From contig OX638380.1 of the NCBI GenBank assembly GCA_951813855.1, forward strand, positions 1,986,876 through 2,050,875: a DNA stretch of 64,000 nucleotides, given 5' to 3'. The DNA is from an uncultured Verrucomicrobiae bacterium. GTDB taxonomy: Bacteria > Verrucomicrobiota > Verrucomicrobiia > Limisphaerales > AAA164-E04. The notes beneath the pieces are model-generated. The model was given only the letters and a program-made list of their open reading frames with translations, was not told the DNA's origin and searched no databases. Shown in pieces: positions 8,728 through 18,661 of this stretch; the stretch's first letter is position 1; the number at the start of each line of letters is the position of its first letter. Both the position numbers and the translations under genes were made by a program.

Positions 8728-10218
8728 ATGACGGCCCCACGACTGCCTCTGATCGGGCTACTCGGTCTGCTAACTTTCACGCTTCCCGCTCCCGCTTCCG
8801 CTTCGGCCGGCGATCCGAAGCCCAACTTCGTCGTGATCTTCATCGACGATCTGGGTTACGGCGATATCGGCCCCTTCGGATCCAAGATCAATTTGACGCC
8901 CGAGCTGGACCGCATGGCGGCAGAGGGCATGAAACTGACTTCGTTCTACGTCGCCGCTCCCGTCTGCACTCCTTCGCGTGCCGCGTTGATGACCGGATGC
9001 TATTCCCAACGGATTGGACTGGCTCGCGGTTCTGATCACGCCGTACTCTTCCCCGGAGATCCCCACGGTCTCCACCCCGATGAATTGACGATAGCCGAAA
9101 TCCTCAAAACCCAAGGTTACGCTACCGGGTGCTTCGGGAAATGGCATCTCGGCGATCAACCGGGATTCCTGCCCAACGACCAGGGATTCGACGCCTATTT
9201 CGGGATACCTTATTCCAACGACATGTGGCCGGGGCACTCCAATCGCAGATGGTCGTTTCCTCCCTTGCCGCTGCTCCGCAACCGCACCGTAATCGGACAG
9301 GTCGATTCCATGGCCGACCAAGGTTCGCTCTGCCGCCAGTTCACCGATGAAGCCGTTCGTTTTATCCGCCGCCATCGAGACCGGCCGTTCTTCGTCTATC
9401 TCCCCCACGCTTTCGTCCACCACCCACGCGCCGCCCGCCCCGAGTTCATGAACCGGGCCAAACGACCGATCAGAGACCGGCCGGCCCCCGAAACCCGGGA
9501 TCGGACGGTCACCCGCGCTCAAATCGAAGAAATCGACTGGAGCGTCGGAGAAATCCTCAAAACCCTGAGAGAATTGCAGTTGGATCAGAACACGCTGGTG
9601 TTATTCACTTCCGACAACGGCGGCAGTCGAGGCTGCGTCAATACTCCCCTGCGCGGCGGAAAGGGCAGCGCCTTCGAAGGCGGAATGCGGGTCGGCACTC
9701 TGGCATGGTGGCCAGGGAGCGTCCCCGCCGGATCGGCGAACGGCTCCATCCTGACCGCCCTGGATCTTCTCCCGACTTTCGCGTCCCTGGCCGGCGCTCC
9801 GTTACCCCAGGACCGCATCCTCGACGGCAGCGATATCACGGCTTCGTTGCAAGGCGAATCGAGTTCGACCGATGCCGACAGGACGTTCTTCTACTATCAA
9901 CAAAACCGTCTCCGGGCCGTTCGTTCCGGTCCCTGGAAACTCTTCGCCGACGGCAAGCTCTACCATTTGGAAACAGACTTGAGCGAATCGACCGACGTAG
10001 CCGCCGATCATCCCGAGGTGACGAACCGACTCGCATCCCTGCTCGAACGAGCTCGCAAGGATCTCGGAGACGGCGAACTCAAAGGAGCGAACGTCAGGCC
10101 GGTGGGTCGGATCCCCCATTCCCGGACTTTGGTGCCCCGGACCGGCGCCGAAGGCGAGGACGCCTTTTTGCCGACCTTGCAAATCAAACCGCCTGCTGCC
10201 ACAAGGCCCTCAAACTGA
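8728..10218 (+). CDS. Secreted arylsulfatase-type sulfatase
   Basis: 496 residues from the ATG at 8728, chosen because it begins directly with a signal peptide (hydrophobic 7-20, cleavage near Ala-Ser-Ala 23-27); the longer open frame upstream has no leader. Metal-binding Asp40-Asp41 lie in FIDDLGYGD. Cys80 in C-T-P-S-R-A is the residue converted to formylglycine in family S1. GKWHLGD (near residue 139) and TSDNGG complete the sulfatase set. It should hydrolyse sulfate esters in the periplasm, probably on sulfated polysaccharides, a common trait of marine or gut PVC bacteria. No formylglycine-generating enzyme lies in the window. The substrate cannot be read from sequence. Confidence 0.92.
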   Translation: MTAPRLPLIGLLGLLTFTLPAPASASAGDPKPNFVVIFIDDLGYGDIGPFGSKINLTPELDRMAAEGMKLTSFYVAAPVCTPSRAALMTGCYSQRIGLARGSDHAVLFPGDPHGLHPDELTIAEILKTQGYATGCFGKWHLGDQPGFLPNDQGFDAYFGIPYSNDMWPGHSNRRWSFPPLPLLRNRTVIGQVDSMADQGSLCRQFTDEAVRFIRRHRDRPFFVYLPHAFVHHPRAARPEFMNRAKRPIRDRPAPETRDRTVTRAQIEEIDWSVGEILKTLRELQLDQNTLVLFTSDNGGSRGCVNTPLRGGKGSAFEGGMRVGTLAWWPGSVPAGSANGSILTALDLLPTFASLAGAPLPQDRILDGSDITASLQGESSSTDADRTFFYYQQNRLRAVRSGPWKLFADGKLYHLETDLSESTDVAADHPEVTNRLASLLERARKDLGDGELKGANVRPVGRIPHSRTLVPRTGAEGEDAFLPTLQIKPPAATRPSN

Positions 10219-10399
10219 AGCTGCCCGGATGCAATCGTCTCCGGATTTACGGTCGAACATGGCGCCCCTTCCCCAGCTCAATTCCTTGACGCTCGACTCG
10301 GCTGTGTATTGAAATGCCGAGCAAGGATAACGGAAAGAACCCCACTGGATCATCGCCCCAGTTCCTATCTCAGATCCGGTCACGGAAACCACTGTCGAT

Positions 10400-11206
10400 G
10401 TGCAGGACGATCAACCTAATCTCGCTAACGCTCCCGTCAATATCCTGACGCTCAAGTGGGGAGACCGCTACGGTCCGGTTTACGTCAATCGGCTCTACCA
10501 CGCCGTGGCACGTCATTTAAACCGCCCGTTTCGGTTTCTCTGCTTTACGGACGATCCCCAAGGACTAGGGTCAAAAATCGAAACGTATCCGCTTCCCGAG
10601 CTCGACCTCCCCGAGAGTCACGCTCGAACGACCTGGTTGAAACTCGGTCTCTTCAGGGACGGTCTGGCCGGCTTGCAAGGCCAATGCCTGTTTCTGGATC
10701 TCGATTTGTTGATCGTCGCCAATATCGACGGTTTCTTCGAATACCGACCGGGCCAACGCTGCATCATCCGCAATTGGAAAATGCGGCATTTGGTTTTCAA
10801 ACGGCGCACCCAGGTCGGCAATTCCTCGGTTTTCCGTTGGCAAGCCAACACGACTCAATTCGTGATCGACGACTTGCTCCGGGAAAAAGGCCGAATTCTG
10901 ACCCAGTACGGAACCCGGGCGCCCCAAAGATATTTAACCGTCGGCATCCGGGATCATTGCTGGTGGCCGGAAAAGTGGGTGCGCAGTTTCAAACGCCATT
11001 CGACCCCGCTCTTCCCCCTGAACCTTTTAGTCGCTCCCCGGCTTCCGGACGAAACCCGCATCCTCGTCTTTCACGGCCGGCCCGATCCCGACGAGGCTTC
11101 GAAAGGAGTAACGCAAGGCCGCCTTCACCGGAGGACTCGACCCGCGCCTTGGGTCGCCGATCACTGGCGGGACCGGCCCGGAACCGAAGAAGAGAGTGCT
11201 CCATGA
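10400..11206 (+). CDS. Probable glycosyltransferase (GT-A, DxD type)
   Basis: 268 residues, starting at GTG 10400. The fold markers are those of a GT-A enzyme: an N-terminal ILTLKWG strand, a CFTDDP segment as in GT8-like proteins, and LFLDLDLLIVANID with the metal-binding D-x-D near residues 98-100. No signal peptide is seen, so it should act in the cytoplasm on envelope or capsule glycans. The stop overlaps the FkbM methyltransferase start by four bases (ATGA), so the two are translationally coupled and probably modify the same glycan. Donor and acceptor are unknown. Confidence 0.75.
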   Translation: MQDDQPNLANAPVNILTLKWGDRYGPVYVNRLYHAVARHLNRPFRFLCFTDDPQGLGSKIETYPLPELDLPESHARTTWLKLGLFRDGLAGLQGQCLFLDLDLLIVANIDGFFEYRPGQRCIIRNWKMRHLVFKRRTQVGNSSVFRWQANTTQFVIDDLLREKGRILTQYGTRAPQRYLTVGIRDHCWWPEKWVRSFKRHSTPLFPLNLLVAPRLPDETRILVFHGRPDPDEASKGVTQGRLHRRTRPAPWVADHWRDRPGTEEESAP

Positions 11207-11937
11207 TTCGAAAACTGAAGCGCGCCTGCGGGATCCGTTTTTCCGTCAAAGCGCTCGTGCGGAATCCAGGCATTCAATGCCGCCAAGCGATCCGGCGTCA
11301 CCGCAGCTTTTCCGAACTCCTCGAAACCTTGGCGGACGACCGGCAAATCACGGTGGTTCAAATCGGAGCCAACGACGGCCGGGACGCCCTCGGCGATCTG
11401 ATGCGCCGCCGCAACGATCGGATCAAACGGGCCCTGCTAATCGAACCGCAACGCGCCGCGTTCGCCCGGCTCGTTCGGCAAAACGAAAGATTCGACAATC
11501 TTGCCTGCATCAACGCGGCGATCGATCGCCAAACGGGGAAACGCACCCTTTACTCGGTCAAGGCTTCCCCGGATCTCGGGGACGGCATCGCTTCGTTCGA
11601 CCGCCGGCACGTCGAACAGGAAATCGCCAACAACACGAGCGATCAAACTGCCGAACCGCCGATCGAGTCGGAAACGGTCCCGGTGTCGACGTTGCAAGAC
11701 GCAGCGGCGAACGCGGACCTCGAGTCGCCCGATGTGCTGATGGTCGATACCGAAGGTTTCGACGCCGAAATCGTCCGGATGGCGTTCGAGGCCGGATGGT
11801 TCCCCACCTTGCTGCAGTACGAACACAAACATCTGAATCGAAACGACCGCAACTCCCTGGCGGTGGATTTAAGACGGCGAGGCTATCTGCTCTGGTCCGA
11901 TCACTCGGATGTCTGGGGAGTCCGTTCGACCGCCTGA
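11203..11937 (+). CDS. FkbM family methyltransferase
   Basis: 244 residues from the ATG at 11203; the open frame runs further upstream inside the glycosyltransferase gene but that part is antiphase noise. The SAM-binding signature VVQIGANDG lies near residue 51-59, LIEPQ follows at about 85, and the C-terminal DVLMVDTEGFDAEIV segment is the typical FkbM motif. Such enzymes methylate hydroxyls on glycans or polyketides. Overlap with the glycosyltransferase suggests methylation of a surface sugar. Confidence 0.88.
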   Translation: MIRKLKRACGIRFSVKALVRNPGIQCRQAIRRHRSFSELLETLADDRQITVVQIGANDGRDALGDLMRRRNDRIKRALLIEPQRAAFARLVRQNERFDNLACINAAIDRQTGKRTLYSVKASPDLGDGIASFDRRHVEQEIANNTSDQTAEPPIESETVPVSTLQDAAANADLESPDVLMVDTEGFDAEIVRMAFEAGWFPTLLQYEHKHLNRNDRNSLAVDLRRRGYLLWSDHSDVWGVRSTA

Positions 11938-12063
11938 CCCGCCGTCCCCCCGGACGGTGCCGGCCACGCCTCCCGCAACGGCAAGCCCAGGGCTCGCGAT
12001 CGAAACCAGCCGAACCAGATTCGACTAACAGCCCCTATCGAGAAACTCGGTCTCCGTATCGAA

Positions 12064-12513
12064 TCATTCGCGGACCCGATTCAGCTCCAGCACCCCTTTA
12101 TCCTTGGAGGACCGGTAATCGGCCCGAAATCGATCGTCTTCCACCGTGCCTTCGAAGGAGTAGATCCCGCCGAAGAGCCTACCCAGATTCTTCTCTCCCC
12201 GCAGTTCGGTTCGAGCTTCGTCGCTGACGGTTTTCAGATCCAGGCGCCACGTGGCGGCGAAGAGACTCCAAGTCGCCCAGAAATGAAATTCGTAGTCTGC
12301 GGAATCGGTATCGGTCACGATGCAACGCAGCTTGCCTCGATGACCGGTCGTTACGCTTTCCCACTTGCCTTCCCATTTACCGACCGGAGAGTAACTCTCC
12401 CCGGCTTGGGCGGTGGTCCTTTCCCATTTCCGGTTGTAAATCGAAGTACAACCGCAACACAACGTCAGCAATAGCACGACCGCCGTTCGAATCCAGTTGT
12501 TGTTCCTCGTCAT
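12064..12513 (-). CDS. Small predicted lipoprotein
   Basis: 149 residues from the ATG at 12513; an upstream start at 12552 would add 13 residues but spoils the signal peptide. The N-terminus has a short basic start, a hydrophobic run and LCCGC, a lipobox-like ending. The mature part is rich in Trp (WEGKWES, FWATW) and beta-type residues, with no known domain. It resembles small PVC lipoproteins of unknown role. It is divergent from the DUF1553 gene, with starts 118 bases apart. Confidence 0.7.
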   Translation of the reverse strand: MTRNNNWIRTAVVLLLTLCCGCTSIYNRKWERTTAQAGESYSPVGKWEGKWESVTTGHRGKLRCIVTDTDSADYEFHFWATWSLFAATWRLDLKTVSDEARTELRGEKNLGRLFGGIYSFEGTVEDDRFRADYRSSKDKGVLELNRVRE

Positions 12514-12631
12514 GCCGTTTCCCGTCAATCTGTGCCGTAACCGGCGGTTCATGCGCTCAAGGTTTAATCAATTCCGGTTTGACGAACAGACCTCGGGGCG
12601 ATTCAATCCGAACGACCGGTCCCGAGCAAAC

Positions 12632-15115
12632 ATGAATTTCCCGATCCATCGACTCTGCCATTCGGCTAATCGCTTGGTTTTTGGTGGCTTCTGCTGGTTC
12701 GCCTGCCTCTTTTGCTCGCCCCTGATTGCCGAGGAAGTATTGTTCGATCGCGATATCCGCCCGATTTTGGCCGATCACTGCTTCGCCTGTCACGGCCCCG
12801 ACAGCGACCAACGTAAAGCCGACCTTCGCCTGGATACCCGGGAAGGATTGCTGGGAGACGCCAACGCCCCCGGTCCTTTCGTACCGAACGAACCGAAAAA
12901 GAGCCAGGCGCTGTCCCGGATTCTGGCCGAAGATCCGGCGGATCGCATGCCTCCGCCCAAAGCCAAACGCCCCCTCAGTCGGGACCAGATCCGGTTGCTG
13001 CGACAATGGGTGAACGAAGGAGCGAACTGGCAACGGCATTGGGCGTTCGAACCCATCGTCAAACCGGCAGCGCCGGTTTTCGGCGCATCCTCCTGGGGAC
13101 GCAATCCGATCGACCTCTTCATCCATAAACGGCAAACGGAAGCGTCTCTGACGCCGGAACCCGAAGCTTCGCGAGAAGAACTGATTCGAAGGCTTACCCT
13201 CGATCTTCATGGCTTGCCGCCGGAACCGGAGGCTATCGATGCCTTCGTCGAGGATCCGGTGCCCGACGCTTACGAAAGATTACTGGACCGGTTGCTTTCC
13301 TCGCCCCGCTACGGCGAACGCATGGTGTGGAACTGGCTCGATGCGGCGCGATACGCCGATTCCAACGGCTATCAAGGCGACCGGGAACGGACCATGTGGC
13401 CTTGGCGAGATTGGGCCATTAGCGCTTTCAACCGCAACCTGCCTTTTGACCAATTTACCGTTCAACAGATCGCCGGCGATCTGCTGAACGAGGCGACGGA
13501 CGAACAGATTTTGGCCACCGGGTTTAACCGCAACCACATGATCAACGGCGAAGGGGGGCGAATCGCGGAAGAGAACCGGATCGATTACGTCATGGACATG
13601 AGCGAAACGGTAGGAACCGTCTGGCTGGGATTGACCCTGAACTGCTGCCGTTGCCACGACCATAAATACGATCCCCTGAGCCAACGCGACTACTACGGAT
13701 TTTTCGCCTTTTTCAATCAAACTCCGGTCAACGGCGGCGGCGGAGACCCCCAAACGCCTCCGGTGCTGACGGCACCGACCGATCGGCAAAAAATACAGGC
13801 CGAACTCGCCGCCCAAGCCAGAACCGAGCAGGAAACCGTCCTGCGGCTTTGGGAACGCGAACATTGGGCGAACGGCAACGAAGAAATCCTCGCTATCCTG
13901 CAGACGGACATCCGCGACCGCAACGACCGGCAGTTGGACCGGCTCATCGAATTCGCCGCCGCTTCTCGGCCCGACTACACCCAGCGACTCGAAGAATTGA
14001 AAACACAACGCAAGCGACTGGCCGACCTGGAAAAGAGATTCGCCAAAGTCATGGTGATGAAAGACCGGGATTCGCCCCGCGAGACTTTCCTGCTGAATCG
14101 AGGCCTCTACGATTCACCGGAGGAACCCGTCGCCGCCGCTACCCCGACGGCCTTGCCTCCCCTGCCCGGTTCGGCGCCGAGAAACCGGCTCGGTTTGGCC
14201 CACTGGTTAACTTCGCCGACCCATCCGCTAACCGCTCGCGTGTTCGTTAATCGACAGTGGTCCCTCTTCTTCGGACAGGGACTGGTCACCACACCGGAAG
14301 ATTTCGGCACCCAGGGAAAGCGCCCCTCGCATCCGGAACTGTTGGACTGGCTGGCTTCCGATTTCATCGCTTCCGGCTGGAACGTCAAACGCCTCCATCG
14401 GCAAATGCTTTCGAGCGCCGCCTATCGTCAATCGTCCCGAACCTCCCCGGAAAAGCGGCGATCGGATCCGGATAATCGTTGGCTCGCTCGCGGCCCCCGT
14501 TACCGCCTGCCTTCCTGGATGATCCGCGACCAAGCCTTATCCGCTGCCGGACTGCTGGTCGACGAAATCGGCGGCCCTCCGGTCAATCCTTATCAGCCGC
14601 TCGGCGTCTGGGCCGACTTCACGTTCAACAAAAAACGATACCAGGCAGGCAAGGGAGCGGCCCTTTACCGAAGGAGCGTCTACACGTTTTGGCGCCGCAT
14701 CATCGGCCCGACCATGTTCTTCGATTCAGCCAAACGACAAACCTGCACGGTAAAATCTTCCCGGACCAACACTCCCATGCACGCTTTGGCCACCCTGAAC
14801 GACCCCACCTACGTGGAAGCCGCCCGGATCCTGGCCCAGCAGGCGATTCAGGCCGAAACCTCGCCGGAAAAACGACTGGAACATGCTTTTCGCCGAGCGG
14901 TCGGACGCTATCCCCGCCCGGTCGAAACCGGCATCATGCTCCGACGCCTCAAGATCGCCGAAGATTATTTCGCCCAGGATCCGAAAGCGGCCGAAGCCCT
15001 CCTTTCCGAGGGCGATTCGCCTTCCGATCCGGCGCTCGATCCGATCCGGCACGCCGCCTACGCCACCGTTTGCGGCCTCATCCTGAATCTGGACGAATTC
15101 CTTTCCAAACAATGA
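12632..15115 (+). CDS. Planctomycete-type cytochrome / DUF1549 / DUF1553 protein
   Basis: 827 residues from ATG 12632, which puts a signal peptide (about 12-33) at the N-terminus. The order is the classical one: a PSCyt1-like haem domain with HCFACHG (Cys50, Cys53, His54) and the DRMPPPKAKRPLS segment, then DUF1549 (from about 150, with RYADSNGYQGD and RCHDHKYDP), then DUF1553 (from about 500, with SPTHPLTARVFVNRQW and HALATLNDPTYVEAARILA). These proteins occur in large numbers in Planctomycetes and Verrucomicrobia, are exported, and are almost always followed by a DUF1501 gene, as here. Their biochemical role is unknown; a redox function in polysaccharide degradation has been suggested. The stop overlaps the DUF1501 start (ATGA). 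Confidence 0.93.
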   Translation: MNFPIHRLCHSANRLVFGGFCWFACLFCSPLIAEEVLFDRDIRPILADHCFACHGPDSDQRKADLRLDTREGLLGDANAPGPFVPNEPKKSQALSRILAEDPADRMPPPKAKRPLSRDQIRLLRQWVNEGANWQRHWAFEPIVKPAAPVFGASSWGRNPIDLFIHKRQTEASLTPEPEASREELIRRLTLDLHGLPPEPEAIDAFVEDPVPDAYERLLDRLLSSPRYGERMVWNWLDAARYADSNGYQGDRERTMWPWRDWAISAFNRNLPFDQFTVQQIAGDLLNEATDEQILATGFNRNHMINGEGGRIAEENRIDYVMDMSETVGTVWLGLTLNCCRCHDHKYDPLSQRDYYGFFAFFNQTPVNGGGGDPQTPPVLTAPTDRQKIQAELAAQARTEQETVLRLWEREHWANGNEEILAILQTDIRDRNDRQLDRLIEFAAASRPDYTQRLEELKTQRKRLADLEKRFAKVMVMKDRDSPRETFLLNRGLYDSPEEPVAAATPTALPPLPGSAPRNRLGLAHWLTSPTHPLTARVFVNRQWSLFFGQGLVTTPEDFGTQGKRPSHPELLDWLASDFIASGWNVKRLHRQMLSSAAYRQSSRTSPEKRRSDPDNRWLARGPRYRLPSWMIRDQALSAAGLLVDEIGGPPVNPYQPLGVWADFTFNKKRYQAGKGAALYRRSVYTFWRRIIGPTMFFDSAKRQTCTVKSSRTNTPMHALATLNDPTYVEAARILAQQAIQAETSPEKRLEHAFRRAVGRYPRPVETGIMLRRLKIAEDYFAQDPKAAEALLSEGDSPSDPALDPIRHAAYATVCGLILNLDEFLSKQ

Positions 15116-16548
15116 ATCCACGACCGGGAACACCACTGGAATTGAACCGCCGAGAGTTTTTGGGGAACGTCGGTTTGAGCGGCATAGCGCTCTCCGCGTT
15201 GCTCAACGACGGATTGCTGGCGAACGCCCCGGCCGGTCAATCGCCTCACTTCCCTCCCAAAGCCAAGCGCGTCATCTACCTCTTCCAAAACGGCGGGCCG
15301 ACCCATGTCGAACTGTTCGACGGAAAAAAGACCCTGGCCGACCTTCACGGCAAGCCGGTTCCTGATTCCTTCATTTCCGGAAAGCGGTTCAGCACCATGA
15401 CCGGCCAAGCCCAAGGCAAGCTCCTGCTCGCCCCGGTCGAACCCTTCAAACAACACGGCCAAAGCGGAGCCACCGTCAGCGCTTTCCTGCCTCACACCGC
15501 CGCGATCGCCGACGAACTCTGTTTCGTCAAAAGCATGCACACCGACGCGATCAATCATGCGCCCGCCATCTCGCTCTTGCTCTCCGGCGGTCAAATTCCC
15601 GGGCGTCCCACCATGGGGGCATGGCTGCACTACGGGTTAGGCAGCAACAACGAAAACCTCCCCGCCTACGTGGTGTTGACTTCGGTTACCAAAAACACGA
15701 CCTGCGGCCAAATCTTCTACGACTTCTACTGGAGTTCGGGATTTCTTCCGTCGCGTCACCAGGGAGTGAAGTTTCGAAGCAAGGGCGATCCGGTACTCTA
15801 CCTGAGCAATCCCCAAGGCGTGAACCAGACGCTGCGCCGCGGCATTCTGGACGACCTGTCCCGACTTAACCATTTTCAATTTCAAGAATTCGGCGATCCG
15901 GAAATCGTTTCCCGCACCGCCCAATACGAAATGGCTCACCGCATGCAATCCACCGTACCGAAGCTGACCGATTTCTCCGACGAATCGGAAAAGACCCTCG
16001 AAATGTACGGCCCCGACGTCAAGGAACAGGGAACGTTCGCCCATAACTGCCTGATGGCGCGGCGACTGATCGAACGCGACGTTCGCTTCGTTCAATTAAT
16101 GCACGCCGGCTGGGATCAACACAACAGCCTCACCACCGAGCTCTACCACCAATGCCGCGATACCGACCAACCGTCGGCAGCCTTGGTTCGCGACCTGAAA
16201 CAAAGAGGATTGCTGGACGAGACTCTGGTTATCTGGGGCGGTGAATTCGGACGCACCCCCTTCATTCAGGGAAAGATGGAAGATCGCAAGCGATGGGGAC
16301 GCGACCATCACCCCTACGCCTTCACGATCTGGATGGCCGGCGGCGGAATCAAATCCGGACTTACCTACGGCGCGACCGACGAACTCTGCATGAATCCGGC
16401 GGTCGATCCGGTACACGTTCACGATCTCCAAGCCACCATACTCCACCTGCTCGGGATCGACCACGAAAGCCTGGTCTACAAGCATCAAGGCCGCCGATTC
16501 CGGCTGACCGACGTCCACGGTCACGTGGTTCGCCCCCTGCTCGCCTAA
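15112..16548 (+). CDS. DUF1501 protein with Tat signal
   Basis: 478 residues from ATG 15112. The N-terminus reads NRREFLG followed by a hydrophobic stretch, a twin-arginine export signal. Downstream are the DUF1501 markers YLFQNGGPTHVELFD, SMHTDAINHAPA, LMARRLIERDVRFVQLMHAGWDQH and WGGEFGRTPF, the last two placing likely metal ligands as in sulfatase/alkaline-phosphatase-like folds. Length is normal for the family. It is translationally coupled to the DUF1553 gene, and the pair probably works together in the periplasm. Confidence 0.93.
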   Translation: MNPRPGTPLELNRREFLGNVGLSGIALSALLNDGLLANAPAGQSPHFPPKAKRVIYLFQNGGPTHVELFDGKKTLADLHGKPVPDSFISGKRFSTMTGQAQGKLLLAPVEPFKQHGQSGATVSAFLPHTAAIADELCFVKSMHTDAINHAPAISLLLSGGQIPGRPTMGAWLHYGLGSNNENLPAYVVLTSVTKNTTCGQIFYDFYWSSGFLPSRHQGVKFRSKGDPVLYLSNPQGVNQTLRRGILDDLSRLNHFQFQEFGDPEIVSRTAQYEMAHRMQSTVPKLTDFSDESEKTLEMYGPDVKEQGTFAHNCLMARRLIERDVRFVQLMHAGWDQHNSLTTELYHQCRDTDQPSAALVRDLKQRGLLDETLVIWGGEFGRTPFIQGKMEDRKRWGRDHHPYAFTIWMAGGGIKSGLTYGATDELCMNPAVDPVHVHDLQATILHLLGIDHESLVYKHQGRRFRLTDVHGHVVRPLLA

Positions 16549-16599
16549 AACGGTGACGAATTCTTGAGCCGGTTTCGATTCCCGGCACTATTACTGCCC

Positions 16600-16962
16600 A
16601 TGGACTATCTCTGGATCGGCTTGGGCAGCGGGCTGGGAGGAATGGCTCGCCATGCCGTTTCGACGGCGGCGATTCATTGGTGGGGATCGGCATTTCCCTG
16701 GGGCACGCTGATCGTGAATGTCGCCGGTTCCTTTGTCATCGGTTTGGCCTTCGCCGTTCTTACCCCGGGTCATTTCCAACGGTTATTGCTGCCCGGCTTT
16801 CTGGGAGGGTTCACGACTTTTTCCGCGTTCAGCCTGCAATCGCTGCAATTGTTCGAGGCGGAGGAAACGGCGTTCGCGTGGATCAACATCCTGGTATCGG
16901 TATCGGCTTGCCTGGCGGCCGTTTGGCTGGGAATGAAGTTAGGGGGCTCTTTCGCTCAGTAA
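16600..16962 (+). CDS. crcB: Fluoride ion channel CrcB/FluC
   Basis: 120 residues from the ATG at 16600; the longer frame from 16564 adds 12 residues before the first helix and is less likely. Four helices are visible. The family motifs are GSGLGGMARH at the first helix, GTLIVNVAGSF with the conserved Asn, and GFLGGFTTFSAF with the Phe-box and Ser/Thr track. FluC is a dual-topology homodimer that exports fluoride. A single gene suffices for that, in contrast to the paired genes of some bacteria. It begins 51 bases after the DUF1501 stop, so it may share its transcript; I see no fluoride riboswitch. Confidence 0.92.
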   Translation: MDYLWIGLGSGLGGMARHAVSTAAIHWWGSAFPWGTLIVNVAGSFVIGLAFAVLTPGHFQRLLLPGFLGGFTTFSAFSLQSLQLFEAEETAFAWINILVSVSACLAAVWLGMKLGGSFAQ

Positions 16963-17749
16963 ACCGGTCGTTTCGTTTGCGAAAACCGCCAAGACACCGA
17001 GGCAGGCGATCGGGAGATTGAGGAAAGGACTGAGACTTGGGGCAACTGCCTAGCTACCCGGGGGACTCTCATTTTCCCAGGTAAAACGAATCGTTTCGTA
17101 AACAAAATCCAACAAGTGCGACCAGGCTCGGACTTTTCACTTGTGCCTACGCAGATACGCGATGCAACACGACCGCAGGTAGCCAGGCGAGAGAAAAGCA
17201 CGTGTTCATGCAGGTTTTAGCCCCTGAAAAAAAGTGAATCAAACTGTTGACAACCTGGTAGCTAACGGGCGATAATTCGATCTTTCGTGAGTAATAGGAA
17301 GTTCACCGATATGACAATGGCCGCACGCGAGTATGTGGCGATCGTAAGACCGGCACCGAGTATTACCGGATGCACTGATGGCCGGGCCGAGCGCTAGGTC
17401 ATGAACCGGATCGTCGAATCCGGCGATCGGTGCTATCTGGCCACTGACAGCCGCATCGGCTGCTCTCGCCAGAAAGCCGCCCCGGCCGGAATACCTTTCG
17501 GTAATTGCTGGGTGGCGGTTCGGTACGCCCCGCTCTCAATTATAGACGGTATTTTTGGAGGGTGAAACACGATCATCAACATCTATTTGACGATGACCAT
17601 CGTTTTTCAAGATTTTGCACAAAAAAAATGCATCTGACGATATTTGTTTTCTCCAATCTGAATCCTGAAATTTTGCCACCAGTAAAACTGAATCAATTCC
17701 CTCCGGATGCCTGAGGTGATATTCATTGATTACTGACATTTTCTGATTT
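16963..17749. other. Intergenic stretch, partly decayed, becoming AT-rich
   Basis: No intact gene. A strong promoter-like site (17247-17276) precedes short broken open frames from 17311 and 17401 that carry no clear motif but could be remains of a transposase. From about 17536 the DNA turns AT-rich, marking entry to an accessory island. Confidence 0.5.
17247..17276 (+). promoter_or_regulatory. Sigma-70-like promoter
   Basis: TTGACA at 17247-17252 and GATAAT at 17271-17276, separated by 18 bases. The match to consensus is good. What it drives now is a broken frame starting at 17311, so it may be a leftover promoter of a lost gene. Confidence 0.45.
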
Positions 17750-18661
17750 ATGAACAGGTATCGTTTTTACGTTGGCTCGATTGCAGTCGCTGTTTGCCTC
17801 TTATTTCTTTATGGGCGACTCAACGATTCATACAAGAAGCAGAAATGGGAGGCAGACAGGGACAACTGGATAGCAAATTTTCCTTACGTTCCGACATACC
17901 ATCCATCCATCAAGTATTCCGGGAAACCAAAAACGGAGGAAGAATTGAACGAACTTTTTTCGGAACATCACAATTCGTTTAGTAACTTACTCGAAAAACG
18001 GCTTTTTGCTCACACCTTCGACGAGACTATAGCATATGACGAACCCATTTGTATTTTACGTGAAAAGTTAGAAAATCTTGAAAAACCTCATCACCATTAC
18101 GCCCAATTAATCGAACATCATGGATTTATGAAACAATTTTTTTCTACCGCATTAGGACATACAAAGGAATTTTCTATGCTCTATGAAATTTTTAACTCAG
18201 AAAGCATTTCAAGTTCTATTGCGCTAGGCAAAACATTTACTAACATTATTGCGTGGAGCGTAGCAAACAGTCAGGATCCTAGTTCATTACATCCCACCAT
18301 TGTTTCGTTTCCTGCCGGTATTAAAATTACAATAGACAGTGTCCCCCGTCGATTGACTTGGGGGCAAGTTACCGAGAATCAATGGATAAATATTGTAAAC
18401 ACCTTGATTTCTCCGGATAATCACCCTTATCAAACGCCACCGACTCTTCAGCAGGCGAAACACATTAGGAATCGTATTGTATCAGAAATTTCGATGCGCA
18501 ACATGATCAAATACGATCATTTACCGAAGTTCGCTTATCATAAAGGTTTCGAAGATTCATTGACGGAAGGGGATTCGCTGTTAATTCCTGTTGGACCACC
18601 AAACACTTCAACTAATGTGACTCCTGCAGTCAATCCCGCCAATAACATTGAGAATCGATAA
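17750..18661 (+). CDS. Orphan membrane-anchored protein
   Basis: 303 residues. A single hydrophobic helix (about 6-22) at the N-terminus would anchor or export it. The rest is soluble, with a His-rich patch (EKPHHHYAQLIEHH, about 110-124) and no motif I know. Codon use and base composition are clearly AT-richer than the rest of the window, which suggests recent acquisition. Neither neighbour gives a hint: a fluoride channel lies well upstream and a decayed transposase downstream. Confidence 0.6.
   Translation: MNRYRFYVGSIAVAVCLLFLYGRLNDSYKKQKWEADRDNWIANFPYVPTYHPSIKYSGKPKTEEELNELFSEHHNSFSNLLEKRLFAHTFDETIAYDEPICILREKLENLEKPHHHYAQLIEHHGFMKQFFSTALGHTKEFSMLYEIFNSESISSSIALGKTFTNIIAWSVANSQDPSSLHPTIVSFPAGIKITIDSVPRRLTWGQVTENQWINIVNTLISPDNHPYQTPPTLQQAKHIRNRIVSEISMRNMIKYDHLPKFAYHKGFEDSLTEGDSLLIPVGPPNTSTNVTPAVNPANNIENR

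Noticed and set aside
8770..9522. Minus-strand open frame of 250 codons
   Set aside because: Antisense to the sulfatase gene, whose motifs are complete on the plus strand.
10456..11202. N-terminal extension of the FkbM gene frame
   Set aside because: Antiphase to the glycosyltransferase gene; the FkbM homology starts after ATG 11203, which forms the usual ATGA overlap.
16549..16599. Fluoride riboswitch before crcB
   Set aside because: The 51-base gap is too short for the aptamer, and its conserved elements are not seen in it.
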